The notes: generated from the sequence alone by a model not told the origin. DNA of 5,786 nt from Cyclobacteriaceae bacterium (GCA_025455445.1 JALOMN010000124.1:1-5786); one strand, 5' to 3'; shown: positions 1 through 5,786, counted from the stretch's first letter. Made by a program: numbers and translations.

Positions 1-199
1 TGAAGAAGTAATTCAAAAATTAGAAGTTGAAAAGCAAGCGATAGAAATTGAATTGGCTAAGCCTGAAGTATTCAGCAACTTTGAGAAATTAAATGTGGTG
101 CAGCAAAAGTTTGATATACTAAGTAAACAATTGCACGAAGAAAATCAAAAGTGGGAAAATATTGTGTTAGAAATGGACCAGCTCGAACTAAATGGCTAG
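1..199 (+). CDS. ABC-F family ATPase, C-terminal tail only (5' end outside window)
   Basis: Only the last 65 codons are present; the first complete codon begins at base 2 and the TAG stop is at 197-199. The visible part is a charged, Glu/Lys/Gln-rich helical stretch with no ATPase motif. It contains LEVEKQAIEIELAKPEVFSN, then a second helix ending in a Trp-Glu pair (visible residues 51-52). This matches the C-terminal coiled-coil extension of Uup-like ABC-F proteins, where a helical hairpin with a 'La(d/k)pevfs' turn and a late Trp is typical. Known ABC-F proteins are soluble, ribosome-associated ATPases that help translation or give antibiotic protection; a Uup-like housekeeping role is inference, because the two nucleotide-binding domains lie outside the window. 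Its stop is separated by one base from the stop of the convergent barrel gene, leaving no room for a separate terminator. Another coiled-coil protein is possible. Confidence 0.72.
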   Translation, partial: EEVIQKLEVEKQAIEIELAKPEVFSNFEKLNVVQQKFDILSKQLHEENQKWENIVLEMDQLELNG

Positions 200-200
200 A

Positions 201-815
201 TTATTTCCAACCAATTGACAGCCATACCGCTAATCGGTTTATTTCATTCTTTATTTCTTTTCTGCCAGGTTCTCCCATCACGTAATTATTATTGCGCCAA
301 TAATACGTTGGATATTCATAATAGGAAGTCACAAATTGAGTTTTCTGTCCCACTCCAATTGCAATGCGCATCTGTTCGTATTTAATTCGATAGCCTATTG
401 AATAGCCATACATATTTCCATAACGCGAATCTGTATAACCATATTCATCAATAGCTTCAGGTCTCCAGCCGGCAATGGCATTACCAAAACTCAGATCGAC
501 AAATAAAACATTCTTCTTACCAATCAAATCCCAACTTGCCATTCCAAACACTGGCAATAAATTCCAATTAAAGTATGAGTCGAAACCAAAACCAGCGCCT
601 ACGCGCAGCTTTCTGCCAATCTTAACACCATTGGAAAATGAAGAAGTAAAAGAAACTTGTTTACCATCGCCACAGGAATTACAACCCACCAGCGCGCCTG
701 ATTGTATCTGAAAGAAATACTCAACCTTTTTAGCACGTAAACTTTCATTTACCGGAGATTGCGCTAATAAATCACCACTCCATACCAACAAAAATAGTAT
801 TGCTATTAGTTTCAA
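201..815 (-). CDS. Small exported outer-membrane beta-barrel-like protein, uncharacterised
   Basis: This encodes 204 residues with a signal peptide: MK, a hydrophobic core at 3-12, and a likely cleavage near LLAQ-S at 16-20. The rest is rich in aromatic residues and glycine in alternating patterns suited to beta strands, for example at 64-80, 86-96, 102-112, 133-146 and 149-157, and it ends in a strand with IGWK. This fits a small outer-membrane barrel, but no named family is certain. A CNSC motif (Cys45, Cys48) follows the first predicted strand, and a Tyr-rich patch (SYYEYPTYYW, 164-173) precedes a polar segment. The start codon is TTG at 815-813, interlocked with the TGA stop (814-812) of the upstream propeller gene, so the two genes overlap by 4 bp. 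No ATG lies in frame nearby, and the next Met (residue 92) would lose the signal peptide. It is the last gene of the sigma-factor unit and was probably made by translational coupling. Function unknown. Confidence 0.8.
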   Translation of the reverse strand: MKLIAILFLLVWSGDLLAQSPVNESLRAKKVEYFFQIQSGALVGCNSCGDGKQVSFTSSFSNGVKIGRKLRVGAGFGFDSYFNWNLLPVFGMASWDLIGKKNVLFVDLSFGNAIAGWRPEAIDEYGYTDSRYGNMYGYSIGYRIKYEQMRIAIGVGQKTQFVTSYYEYPTYYWRNNNYVMGEPGRKEIKNEINRLAVWLSIGWK

Positions 816-2146
816 TGATTTACAATAGGCATCTGGCTGAGCAATTTGATATTTTTAATATCGGAGTAATCATATTGATATATTCCATTCTCCGCGATTA
901 CCATGGCAACTTGCTGGTAAGGAATTACATCTATTGCTTTTATATTCTTATAGTGTGCCAGGAGGTTATCTGAAATCTTCATTACATCCTTAGCATCATA
1001 CGCCTTAAGGCCATCCTCACCATCACAGATAAACAACGTGCCCTGATCAATTCCCAGTCCATGTGGATTAGTCATTGGATATACTTTTAATAAATTCGGA
1101 TTTTTAAGATCAGTGATGTCTATTACTTCAAGTTGATTAGTGAAACCTTCACATTCAGTGCCACTGCGCAACGTTACGTAAGCATAATTATCTTCCACCA
1201 CTACCGGATCACAACTACGCAGGTGACTGTATTGACTTAATACTACAGGCTGTGCAGGAGCTTGCAAGTCGAGTATCCACATACCTGTGCGTGACCCCAC
1301 AAAAAGTTTATCGCGGTAAGGAAAAAGTGTCTCCACATCCCACATAAGTGGAATTTCATTTCGTGCAATAGGTGATGTCTGTTCTGTTACCTCCACAATG
1401 TCGAGATTGCCACCATCCAGACCATATAAATAATTACCATTAATAGTAAATCGAGCCATCGATCCACCAATTCCTGTTTGACTACCTCCAGGTGCAATTG
1501 CTGCTTTGGTGCTTAAAAATGCCGCTCTATCCGAACTCATAGCAATACCAGACTGATAGAAAATACCTCCCCACGTTTGATAGATGGTGTTACATTCAGT
1601 GGTTTGCACATGCACGGATTCTACCTTCTTCCATTCAGTGAGGATTCCCTTATCGGAAGACACCATCAATCCCAATGCTGTATAATTATTAAATAAGCGT
1701 TCAATACGGTTTACTTCCTTCACCGCATTTATATCAGTAATATCAAATGCAACCAGATCTACATAACTATCGGCATAAAGAGTATTGCCTCGAATAGCCA
1801 AATCAAAATTTCCCGGAATATTTAAAAATGACTTTTGGATAGGGCTGGCGGGATTCCTATTATCAATAATATGAATACCCTCACCGGCTTCGTTAATAAA
1901 CAGGTAACCATCCTTATAATAGATTCTGCCTAACTGCGACATCTGTTTGGGTGCCTCCAATTTTACTGCAGCCTTTATTTCGGCTGAGGTGGCATAAACT
2001 GGTTCATAGTACACAAAGTAATTTGTCTCTTCACATTTGTCTGAGCAATCCGTAGCGGTAAATGAAAATACAATAATGAAAAGAAGATACGCAGCACGTA
2101 TACCTATTGTTGTAAGCCTTTCCATATGCATAAGTTTTAGGTTCAT
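812..2146 (-). CDS. LVIVD-repeat beta-propeller lipoprotein
   Basis: This encodes 444 residues. An N-terminal hydrophobic segment (about 17-31) is followed by ATDCSDKCEE, with Cys34 the likely lipidation site. Asp at -1 is unusual for a lipobox, but a Cys just after the hydrophobic core followed by acidic residues is usual for Bacteroidota surface lipoproteins. The body is a series of about 40-60 residue repeats of the LVIVD type, each a 'YLF-gly-rich turn-l.iiDi.d...P' unit. Clear copies lie at 80-101, 121-140, 238-260, 279-300, 319-350, 368-387 and, more weakly, 408-430, so a six- or seven-bladed propeller is expected. Cys312 and Cys332 in the fifth unit could pair in the oxidising envelope. 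Such propellers usually bind partners; no catalytic residues are seen. Starts at ATG 2144-2146, or Met6 or Met8, all keep the signal sequence. It lies 94 bp after the anti-sigma/barrel gene and overlaps the following barrel gene by 4 bp, so it probably belongs to the same transcript. Ligand unknown. Confidence 0.85.
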   Translation of the reverse strand: MNLKLMHMERLTTIGIRAAYLLFIIVFSFTATDCSDKCEETNYFVYYEPVYATSAEIKAAVKLEAPKQMSQLGRIYYKDGYLFINEAGEGIHIIDNRNPASPIQKSFLNIPGNFDLAIRGNTLYADSYVDLVAFDITDINAVKEVNRIERLFNNYTALGLMVSSDKGILTEWKKVESVHVQTTECNTIYQTWGGIFYQSGIAMSSDRAAFLSTKAAIAPGGSQTGIGGSMARFTINGNYLYGLDGGNLDIVEVTEQTSPIARNEIPLMWDVETLFPYRDKLFVGSRTGMWILDLQAPAQPVVLSQYSHLRSCDPVVVEDNYAYVTLRSGTECEGFTNQLEVIDITDLKNPNLLKVYPMTNPHGLGIDQGTLFICDGEDGLKAYDAKDVMKISDNLLAHYKNIKAIDVIPYQQVAMVIAENGIYQYDYSDIKNIKLLSQMPIVNH

Positions 2147-2240
2147 TTACTTTGACTCTCGTTGTTGCAATAAGGTTGGAAGTAAATGAAATTAATTATG
2201 AGACTGATAAATCAGGCAGATCAAATAGAGTTGAGCTTAC

Positions 2241-3626
2241 TCACTTAAAAATGTACCTGCATCGGAAGCCTATATCCCAGACGAGTGGATTAGAAGTAGC
2301 AATTTCAGATTTCACAATAGAATTGAGCGAATATCGCACGCCCGGCACTAACGAAACACGATATGAATTTCCAATTTTATAGCTTAATTCAGTTGCCATT
2401 AACCCGGCCCAACTCACCGAACGAAACGGAGAATTTTCGCCAGTTCCTGTGGTCGTACCCGATAATTGACCCGATTTATCAGTCAATGTATTCTGCATAA
2501 ATAAATCAGTAGCAATACCCGAATTAATCTGAAGTCCGAGGGTTTTATCAACTAATAAATATCCTGCCTGCAGAGGAATTGAAATAAACTCATTTAAACT
2601 ATTTATCTGATATGGTGTAGTAGCAGCAACTGCGCTGCTTTTATTCATAAAATCAGCCACCGCCACGTAGGACTGATTGGTACCGTTAACCGCAGCAAAG
2701 TTTGATGTGTAATTGATGGATTGAGTTAAATAGGAAACTCCTCCTTGTAACACCCATTTATTTGATATGCGCGAGCCCATGTTTACACCCATAGAAAATG
2801 CCGAACCTCGTGAAGAAGAAGTGCTGCTGCCCGATTGTGAATTTAATGTGCCACTATTCTGATATTGATTGAATGATCGGCTGGCAGAAGCTGAACCTGC
2901 ACTAATAGAAGGCGAATAATTACCTGTTGAGGCGCCCAATGATGCCCATACATTTTCTTGCTTTTCATTTTCCCTTTTCCTGCTTGCCATAAAAGAAGCA
3001 GGCATGGCAGGAAGTTTTCTGACTATTGTCACATTTCTTATCTCACCTTTAATGATTGCCTCTGGTTCAACCAATAAATCACTAATGGAAATTAAAGAAA
3101 TGCTGGTGCGATTGTGAGTTGTTTTGATTAATGGTTTAGTTTCATAGTGATAAGCCTCTGTATAACCACCTTGACTATTACCTTTAGTTTGCTTTGCTTT
3201 ATCAAGATCATCTAAGAATAATTTTGATGAATTGGGTGTACCTATACCCGAAATTAATTCTGAAGAATTAGTCGATTCATTCTTGCCGCCTGCAGCATTC
3301 AAAGTATTGGTATTACCCTCATTTGAATTTACTGACTTAGTATCTGTTTCATTTTGACTAACCGTATTTTGAGTAATCGTTTGCTGATTAAATAAATCAG
3401 AAACAAAGAATGTTGTAATACCTCCCATAACTAAAGCAAATACTAACATTGCTGCAGCAAGGCGTTGATAAAACACTACTCTTTGTTGCATTCTTACCTT
3501 TTCTGAAAGGTTTATTCCACTCTCAATTCCTGTCCATACAGCATCAGCAACGGGCAACTCGGCATGATGAAAAGCCTCACGCCAGGCTCCTTCAAACTTT
3601 TGCTTCTCCGAATTTTCCATATTCAT
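2241..3626 (-). CDS. Membrane-spanning anti-sigma-like protein fused to a C-terminal beta-barrel-like domain
   Basis: This encodes 461 residues in four parts. Residues 1-52 are a soluble charged region (FEGAWREAFHHAELP, then VWTGIE), the layout of the cytosolic part of Bacteroidota anti-sigma proteins. Residues 55-75 form one transmembrane helix (LAAAMLVFALVMGG core). Residues 76-225 are a polar, Asn/Ser/Thr-rich linker. Residues 226-461 alternate like outer-membrane beta-barrel strands (VWASLGASTG, WVLQGGVSYL, ISIPLQAGYLL, SYRVSLVPGVRYSL) and end in FRCRYIFK. A Gly/Ser-rich stretch at 254-276 interrupts the barrel part. The start (ATG at 3624-3626, or Met3 at 3618-3620) lies inside the end of the sigma gene, giving a 35-nt overlap that suggests translational coupling and matched dosage, as expected for a sigma/anti-sigma pair. 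The role of holding the sigma factor is inferred from position and N-terminal layout; no zinc-binding anti-sigma motif is present. No signal peptide cleavage site is evident, so the helix probably stays as an inner-membrane anchor. Confidence 0.8.
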   Translation of the reverse strand: MNMENSEKQKFEGAWREAFHHAELPVADAVWTGIESGINLSEKVRMQQRVVFYQRLAAAMLVFALVMGGITTFFVSDLFNQQTITQNTVSQNETDTKSVNSNEGNTNTLNAAGGKNESTNSSELISGIGTPNSSKLFLDDLDKAKQTKGNSQGGYTEAYHYETKPLIKTTHNRTSISLISISDLLVEPEAIIKGEIRNVTIVRKLPAMPASFMASRKRENEKQENVWASLGASTGNYSPSISAGSASASRSFNQYQNSGTLNSQSGSSTSSSRGSAFSMGVNMGSRISNKWVLQGGVSYLTQSINYTSNFAAVNGTNQSYVAVADFMNKSSAVAATTPYQINSLNEFISIPLQAGYLLVDKTLGLQINSGIATDLFMQNTLTDKSGQLSGTTTGTGENSPFRSVSWAGLMATELSYKIGNSYRVSLVPGVRYSLNSIVKSEIATSNPLVWDIGFRCRYIFK

Positions 3627-4152
3627 TTTTATAATTACTTAATCTGAGTTTTAGAATATTCTTTGCGCGATTGTATTGCGATTTAGAGGTACCCTCACTA
3701 ATTCCAAGCATTTCGGCTATCTCTTTATGTCCATAACCTTCAATTGCGAATAAGTTAAAGACAAGACGAGAGCCATCGGGCAATGATTGCACTATTCTTA
3801 TCAATTCTTCAAAGTGTATACCCGCCAGGCTTATAGTTTCATCTTCATGCAAATCAACTTCATTCACATCTATCATTGGCAACAAGTAAAGTTTTTGCCG
3901 CTGTGCATTTAAAGCGGTGTTAATCATGATACGCGTCATCCATGTATCCAGCCGGGCATCACCACGAAACGATTTAATATTGGCAAACACCTTAATAAAT
4001 CCCTCCTGCAGTGTATCCTCTGCCTCCTGAATTGATTTTGAATATCGCTGACATACCACCATCATTTTTCGGCAATAGCGATCATAGAGTGCTTTTTGCA
4101 ACACCCTGTCTTCCTTCAAGCAGCCTTCTATCAGCTCTTTTTCGCTATGCAT
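3592..4152 (-). CDS. ECF-type RNA polymerase sigma-70 factor
   Basis: This encodes 186 residues from the chosen ATG. Region 2 is clear: an N-terminal helix ELIEGCLKEDRVLQKALYDR, then DTLQEGFIKVFANI and FRGDARLDTWMTRIMINTA (about 46-80), which carry the core-RNA-polymerase and -10 contacts. After a short linker, region 4 starts near SLPDGSRLVFNL (123-134), with a helix-turn-helix GYGHKEIAEMLGISEGTSKS at 139-158 for -35 recognition. Regions 1 and 3 are absent, as in all ECF factors. An upstream in-frame GTG (4174-4176) would add VSNKHNQG; I prefer the ATG at 4150-4152 because ECF proteins usually start right before the 'ELIeGC' helix, but this is not proven. The gene heads the minus-strand unit, and its last 35 nt overlap the start of the anti-sigma-like gene. 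It is divergent from the T9SS plug gene. Targets cannot be read from the sequence; self-regulation of the unit is typical of the family but is inferred here. Confidence 0.93.
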   Translation of the reverse strand: MHSEKELIEGCLKEDRVLQKALYDRYCRKMMVVCQRYSKSIQEAEDTLQEGFIKVFANIKSFRGDARLDTWMTRIMINTALNAQRQKLYLLPMIDVNEVDLHEDETISLAGIHFEELIRIVQSLPDGSRLVFNLFAIEGYGHKEIAEMLGISEGTSKSQYNRAKNILKLRLSNYKNEYGKFGEAKV

Positions 4153-4204
4153 GCCTTGGTTATGCTTGTTTGACACGATTACTTAACACAAAGTTGGAAT
4201 ATAA

Positions 4205-4231
4205 TTTGATTAAATATTTCGTTTAGTTTTG
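4205..4231 (+). promoter_or_regulatory. Possible Bacteroidota-type promoter for the T9SS plug gene
   Basis: TAGTTTTG at 4224-4231 matches the Bacteroidota primary-sigma -7 consensus TAnnTTTG exactly. A TTTG at 4205-4208 could serve as the -33 element, but the 15-nt spacer is shorter than the roughly 19 nt usually seen, so support is moderate at best. Transcription would begin near 4238, giving a leader of about 65 nt to the preferred ATG at 4303. On the opposite strand a weaker match, CAACTTTG (4196-4189 read on the minus strand), lacks a well-placed -33 TTG; if used, it would start near 4182 and favour the ATG at 4152 for the sigma gene. The region is AT-rich and short. Confidence 0.3.
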
Positions 4232-4302
4232 GATGGAAAATCAAGCTGAAGCAACCGGATATGGTCGGCACTTCTGCTATTATAGTTATAATTGAAAATT
4301 AC

Positions 4303-5565
4303 ATGATAAAACTCAATATTATTTGTTTTTTGATAGTGGTTAGCTCCTTTCACTCCGCACTAGGACAGAAAACGCTTACCTATACAGATCAATCATACGA
4401 AGACGAAATACGCACTGTGCTCATGCATCCTAACGAGGGAGCAGGCAGCAGTCTAAAACCCGCTGTAGCTGCCATTCAAAAACAGAACCTATTATTACAG
4501 TTTGATGATCTTCAACCCAACCGAAGCAACTATTATGTAAAAATCATTCATTGCAATGCCAACTGGACAAAATCTGCATTAATGGACTTGGATTTTCTCT
4601 TTGACTACAATGAATTTCCAATTACTGAATATGACGCATCATTTAATACTTCGCTGCCATACACACATTATTACTTTCAGGTTCCACCGGTAAAAATCCC
4701 TGGCAATTATTTGCTGATTGCCTATCGTGAAAATGATGTTCAAGACATCTTGTTAAGCAAGCGCTTCATGATCTATGATAATCTTGTTTCGATAGTACGC
4801 GATAATCAGATTCAAGGCATGGGTACTTTAAACTCAACGAACCAGCAACTTAATTTTAAAGTGAACTATATGCGATTGGATGTGCCGAATCCCATGGAAT
4901 CATTCCATGTTGTGATCAGGCAAAATCAACGTTGGGATAATGTGCGCATGGAGGTAAAACCCAGTTTTATCCGTGAAGACAAACGTGAATTGGAATATCG
5001 GTTTTTCGAACAGGATAAACAGTATATGGCCGGCAATGAATTTCGCTTTGTCGACTTCCGATCTCTTAATTACCCAGGCCAGAATACAGGAAGACTCAAT
5101 CGGAGCAAAAGACCCTTTCACCTGTCTGTGCTCACCGATAAATCACGTGAAGGGCTTGCGTATAGCATATACCGTGATAGGAATGGAAATTTTATAATTG
5201 AAAATCTCGATGTGCAGGATGCTGCCATCAGTGGCGACTATCTTTTTGTAACTTTTACATTGGATACAAAACCAGTTAACGGTCAAGTGTATGTGCTTGG
5301 CGCGATGAACAATTGGGCCCGAAACGCAGAAAATAAAATGAACTTTAATAAAAACCTCAACGTATATGAAGCTACCCTGTTCTTAAAACAAGGATTTTAT
5401 GATTACCAATATTGGGTAGAGTCAACAACAGAAAATGGATTTCTATTTGAAGGAAGTCACTATCAAACAGAAAATCTTTATGAGATATTAATCTACAATC
5501 GCCCTTTCAAACCCAATGCTGATATTTTAGTTGGATATTTTCCGATACAGGTTAATCCGCATTAA
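4303..5565 (+). CDS. Type IX secretion system plug protein (formerly DUF5103)
   Basis: This encodes 420 residues from the preferred ATG. A signal peptide (MIKLN, hydrophobic core 6-15, SALG-Q near 18-22) sends it out of the cytoplasm. The first domain (about 26-160) carries family-typical features: the YEDEIRTVLMHP segment, LLLQFDDLQ (63-71), YYVKIIHCNANW (77-88) and YNEFPITEYDASFNT (102-116). A middle beta-rich part follows. The C-terminal part (about 320-400) has GQVYVLGAMNNW (326-337) and LKQGFYDYQY, an early-set/CBM48-like beta-sandwich pattern. From published work on the Flavobacterium SprA translocon, this family closes the periplasmic side of the SprA pore when substrate shuttle protein is absent; assignment here rests on sequence resemblance. 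An upstream in-frame ATG at 4261 would add 14 residues and bury the signal peptide's basic start, so 4303 is preferred. Length is normal for the family. Its TAA stop interlocks with that of the convergent cas6. Confidence 0.88.
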   Translation: MIKLNIICFLIVVSSFHSALGQKTLTYTDQSYEDEIRTVLMHPNEGAGSSLKPAVAAIQKQNLLLQFDDLQPNRSNYYVKIIHCNANWTKSALMDLDFLFDYNEFPITEYDASFNTSLPYTHYYFQVPPVKIPGNYLLIAYRENDVQDILLSKRFMIYDNLVSIVRDNQIQGMGTLNSTNQQLNFKVNYMRLDVPNPMESFHVVIRQNQRWDNVRMEVKPSFIREDKRELEYRFFEQDKQYMAGNEFRFVDFRSLNYPGQNTGRLNRSKRPFHLSVLTDKSREGLAYSIYRDRNGNFIIENLDVQDAAISGDYLFVTFTLDTKPVNGQVYVLGAMNNWARNAENKMNFNKNLNVYEATLFLKQGFYDYQYWVESTTENGFLFEGSHYQTENLYEILIYNRPFKPNADILVGYFPIQVNPH

Positions 5566-5786
5566 GCGTAATCCATTTCCATATCGGCATTATTTCTCAC
5601 CGAACTGGCATTGGCAATATCCAGCATACCAAAACCTTTATGCGAAAAAAATCCAAGTCCATTTTCGTACACAAATTGTTGAACTGGCTGAGGAGCATAT
5701 AAGGTAAATGGAAATGTATAACCTCTTATCTCGTATTTCACATCGAGATCAAAAAGTGGGTATATGCGGGCAAATTTTTTGTGAGC
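5562..5786 (-). CDS. cas6: CRISPR-associated endoribonuclease Cas6, C-terminal 74 residues (5' end outside window)
   Basis: The reading frame stays open from the right edge to a TAA at 5564-5562 and encodes 74 residues. The visible part has a beta-strand segment KYEIRGYTFPFTLYAP, then FVYENGLGFFSHKGFGMLDI. The GLG-x5-GFG spacing (visible residues 43-53) is the C-terminal glycine-rich loop that defines Cas6 proteins and binds the crRNA repeat. Cas6 cuts the CRISPR precursor transcript within each repeat, serving type I and type III systems. The catalytic N-terminal half lies outside the window, so activity and subtype cannot be judged. A tail of about 20 residues after the loop (ANASSVRNNADMEMDYA) looks polar and disordered. 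The stop overlaps the plug gene's stop in TTAA at 5562-5565, so no terminator separates the two genes. Other cas genes would be upstream, beyond the right edge. Confidence 0.83.
   Translation of the reverse strand, partial: AHKKFARIYPLFDLDVKYEIRGYTFPFTLYAPQPVQQFVYENGLGFFSHKGFGMLDIANASSVRNNADMEMDYA

Noticed and set aside
475..711. Other open frames of 60-80 codons opposite or inside the main genes (475-711, 3449-3634, 4011-4226, 4900-5121, 4973-5197).
   Set aside because: Each is wholly or mostly covered by a longer gene with clear protein features, and none of the products resembles a known family.
2204..2215. Inverted repeat CTGAT-AA-ATCAG in the gap after the anti-sigma/barrel gene, as a possible terminator.
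   Set aside because: The stem is only 5 bp with a 2-base gap and no T-run; the next gene on the strand appears to belong to the same unit.
2152..2382. Plus-strand open frame of 76 codons spanning the gap between the propeller and anti-sigma/barrel genes.
   Set aside because: Most of it is antisense to the well-supported 3' end of the barrel-fusion gene, and its product shows no signal peptide, domain or promoter.
2760..2900. Ser/Gly-rich low-complexity coding segment of the barrel-fusion gene as a possible repeat array or CRISPR.
   Set aside because: No regular repeat unit or spacing is visible; the bias follows from Ser, Gly and Asn codons within an intact reading frame.
4233..4295. Short plus-strand ORF of 20 codons starting ATGGAAAATCAA in the divergent region.
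   Set aside because: Its start falls at or before the predicted transcription start, it has no recognisable product, and 20-codon frames arise readily by chance.
5558..5568. CGC-ATTAA-GCG near the convergent stops as a bidirectional terminator.
   Set aside because: A 3-bp stem without a U-tract cannot support intrinsic termination.

Overview
The window looks like a chromosomal segment from a member of the Bacteroidota, most likely an environmental lineage near the Chitinophagales, Cytophagales or Sphingobacteriales (this narrower placement is inference). The reasons are moderate-to-low GC, the absence of Shine-Dalgarno sequences in front of the genes, a type IX secretion system (T9SS) plug protein, which is known only from this phylum, and an ECF sigma factor followed by a membrane protein that fuses an anti-sigma-like N-terminus to a beta-barrel-like C-terminus, a Bacteroidota architecture.

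Layout, left to right. (1) The C-terminal coiled-coil tail of an ABC-F type ATPase ends on the plus strand at 199. (2) A compact four-gene minus-strand unit fills 201-4152 (or 4176). In transcription order it holds an ECF sigma factor, a probable membrane-bound anti-sigma/beta-barrel fusion that overlaps it by 35 nt, an LVIVD-repeat beta-propeller lipoprotein, and a small outer-membrane beta-barrel-like protein. The last gene appears to start at a TTG interlocked with the TGA stop of the propeller gene. (3) A divergent control region of roughly 85-150 bp follows. (4) A plus-strand gene for a T9SS plug protein (formerly DUF5103) runs to 5565. (5) On the minus strand, entering from the right edge, is the last 74 codons of a CRISPR endoribonuclease Cas6, recognised by its C-terminal glycine-rich signature. 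Its stop codon interlocks with that of the plug gene in a shared TTAA.

Functional reading: the four-gene unit looks like an envelope-sensing or self-regulated envelope module. The sigma factor would be held by the cytosolic N-terminus of the fusion protein, and its periplasmic part would read some envelope state. The lipoprotein and the small barrel would be partners or outputs. No ligand or phenotype can be read from the sequence. The plug gene belongs to protein secretion and may be only a neighbour. The Cas6 fragment says that a CRISPR-Cas locus probably lies just beyond the right edge; no repeats or other cas genes are inside the window. Genes are packed very tightly, no stretch over 300 bases lacks a gene, and no tRNA, rRNA, insertion sequence or convincing intrinsic terminator was seen.
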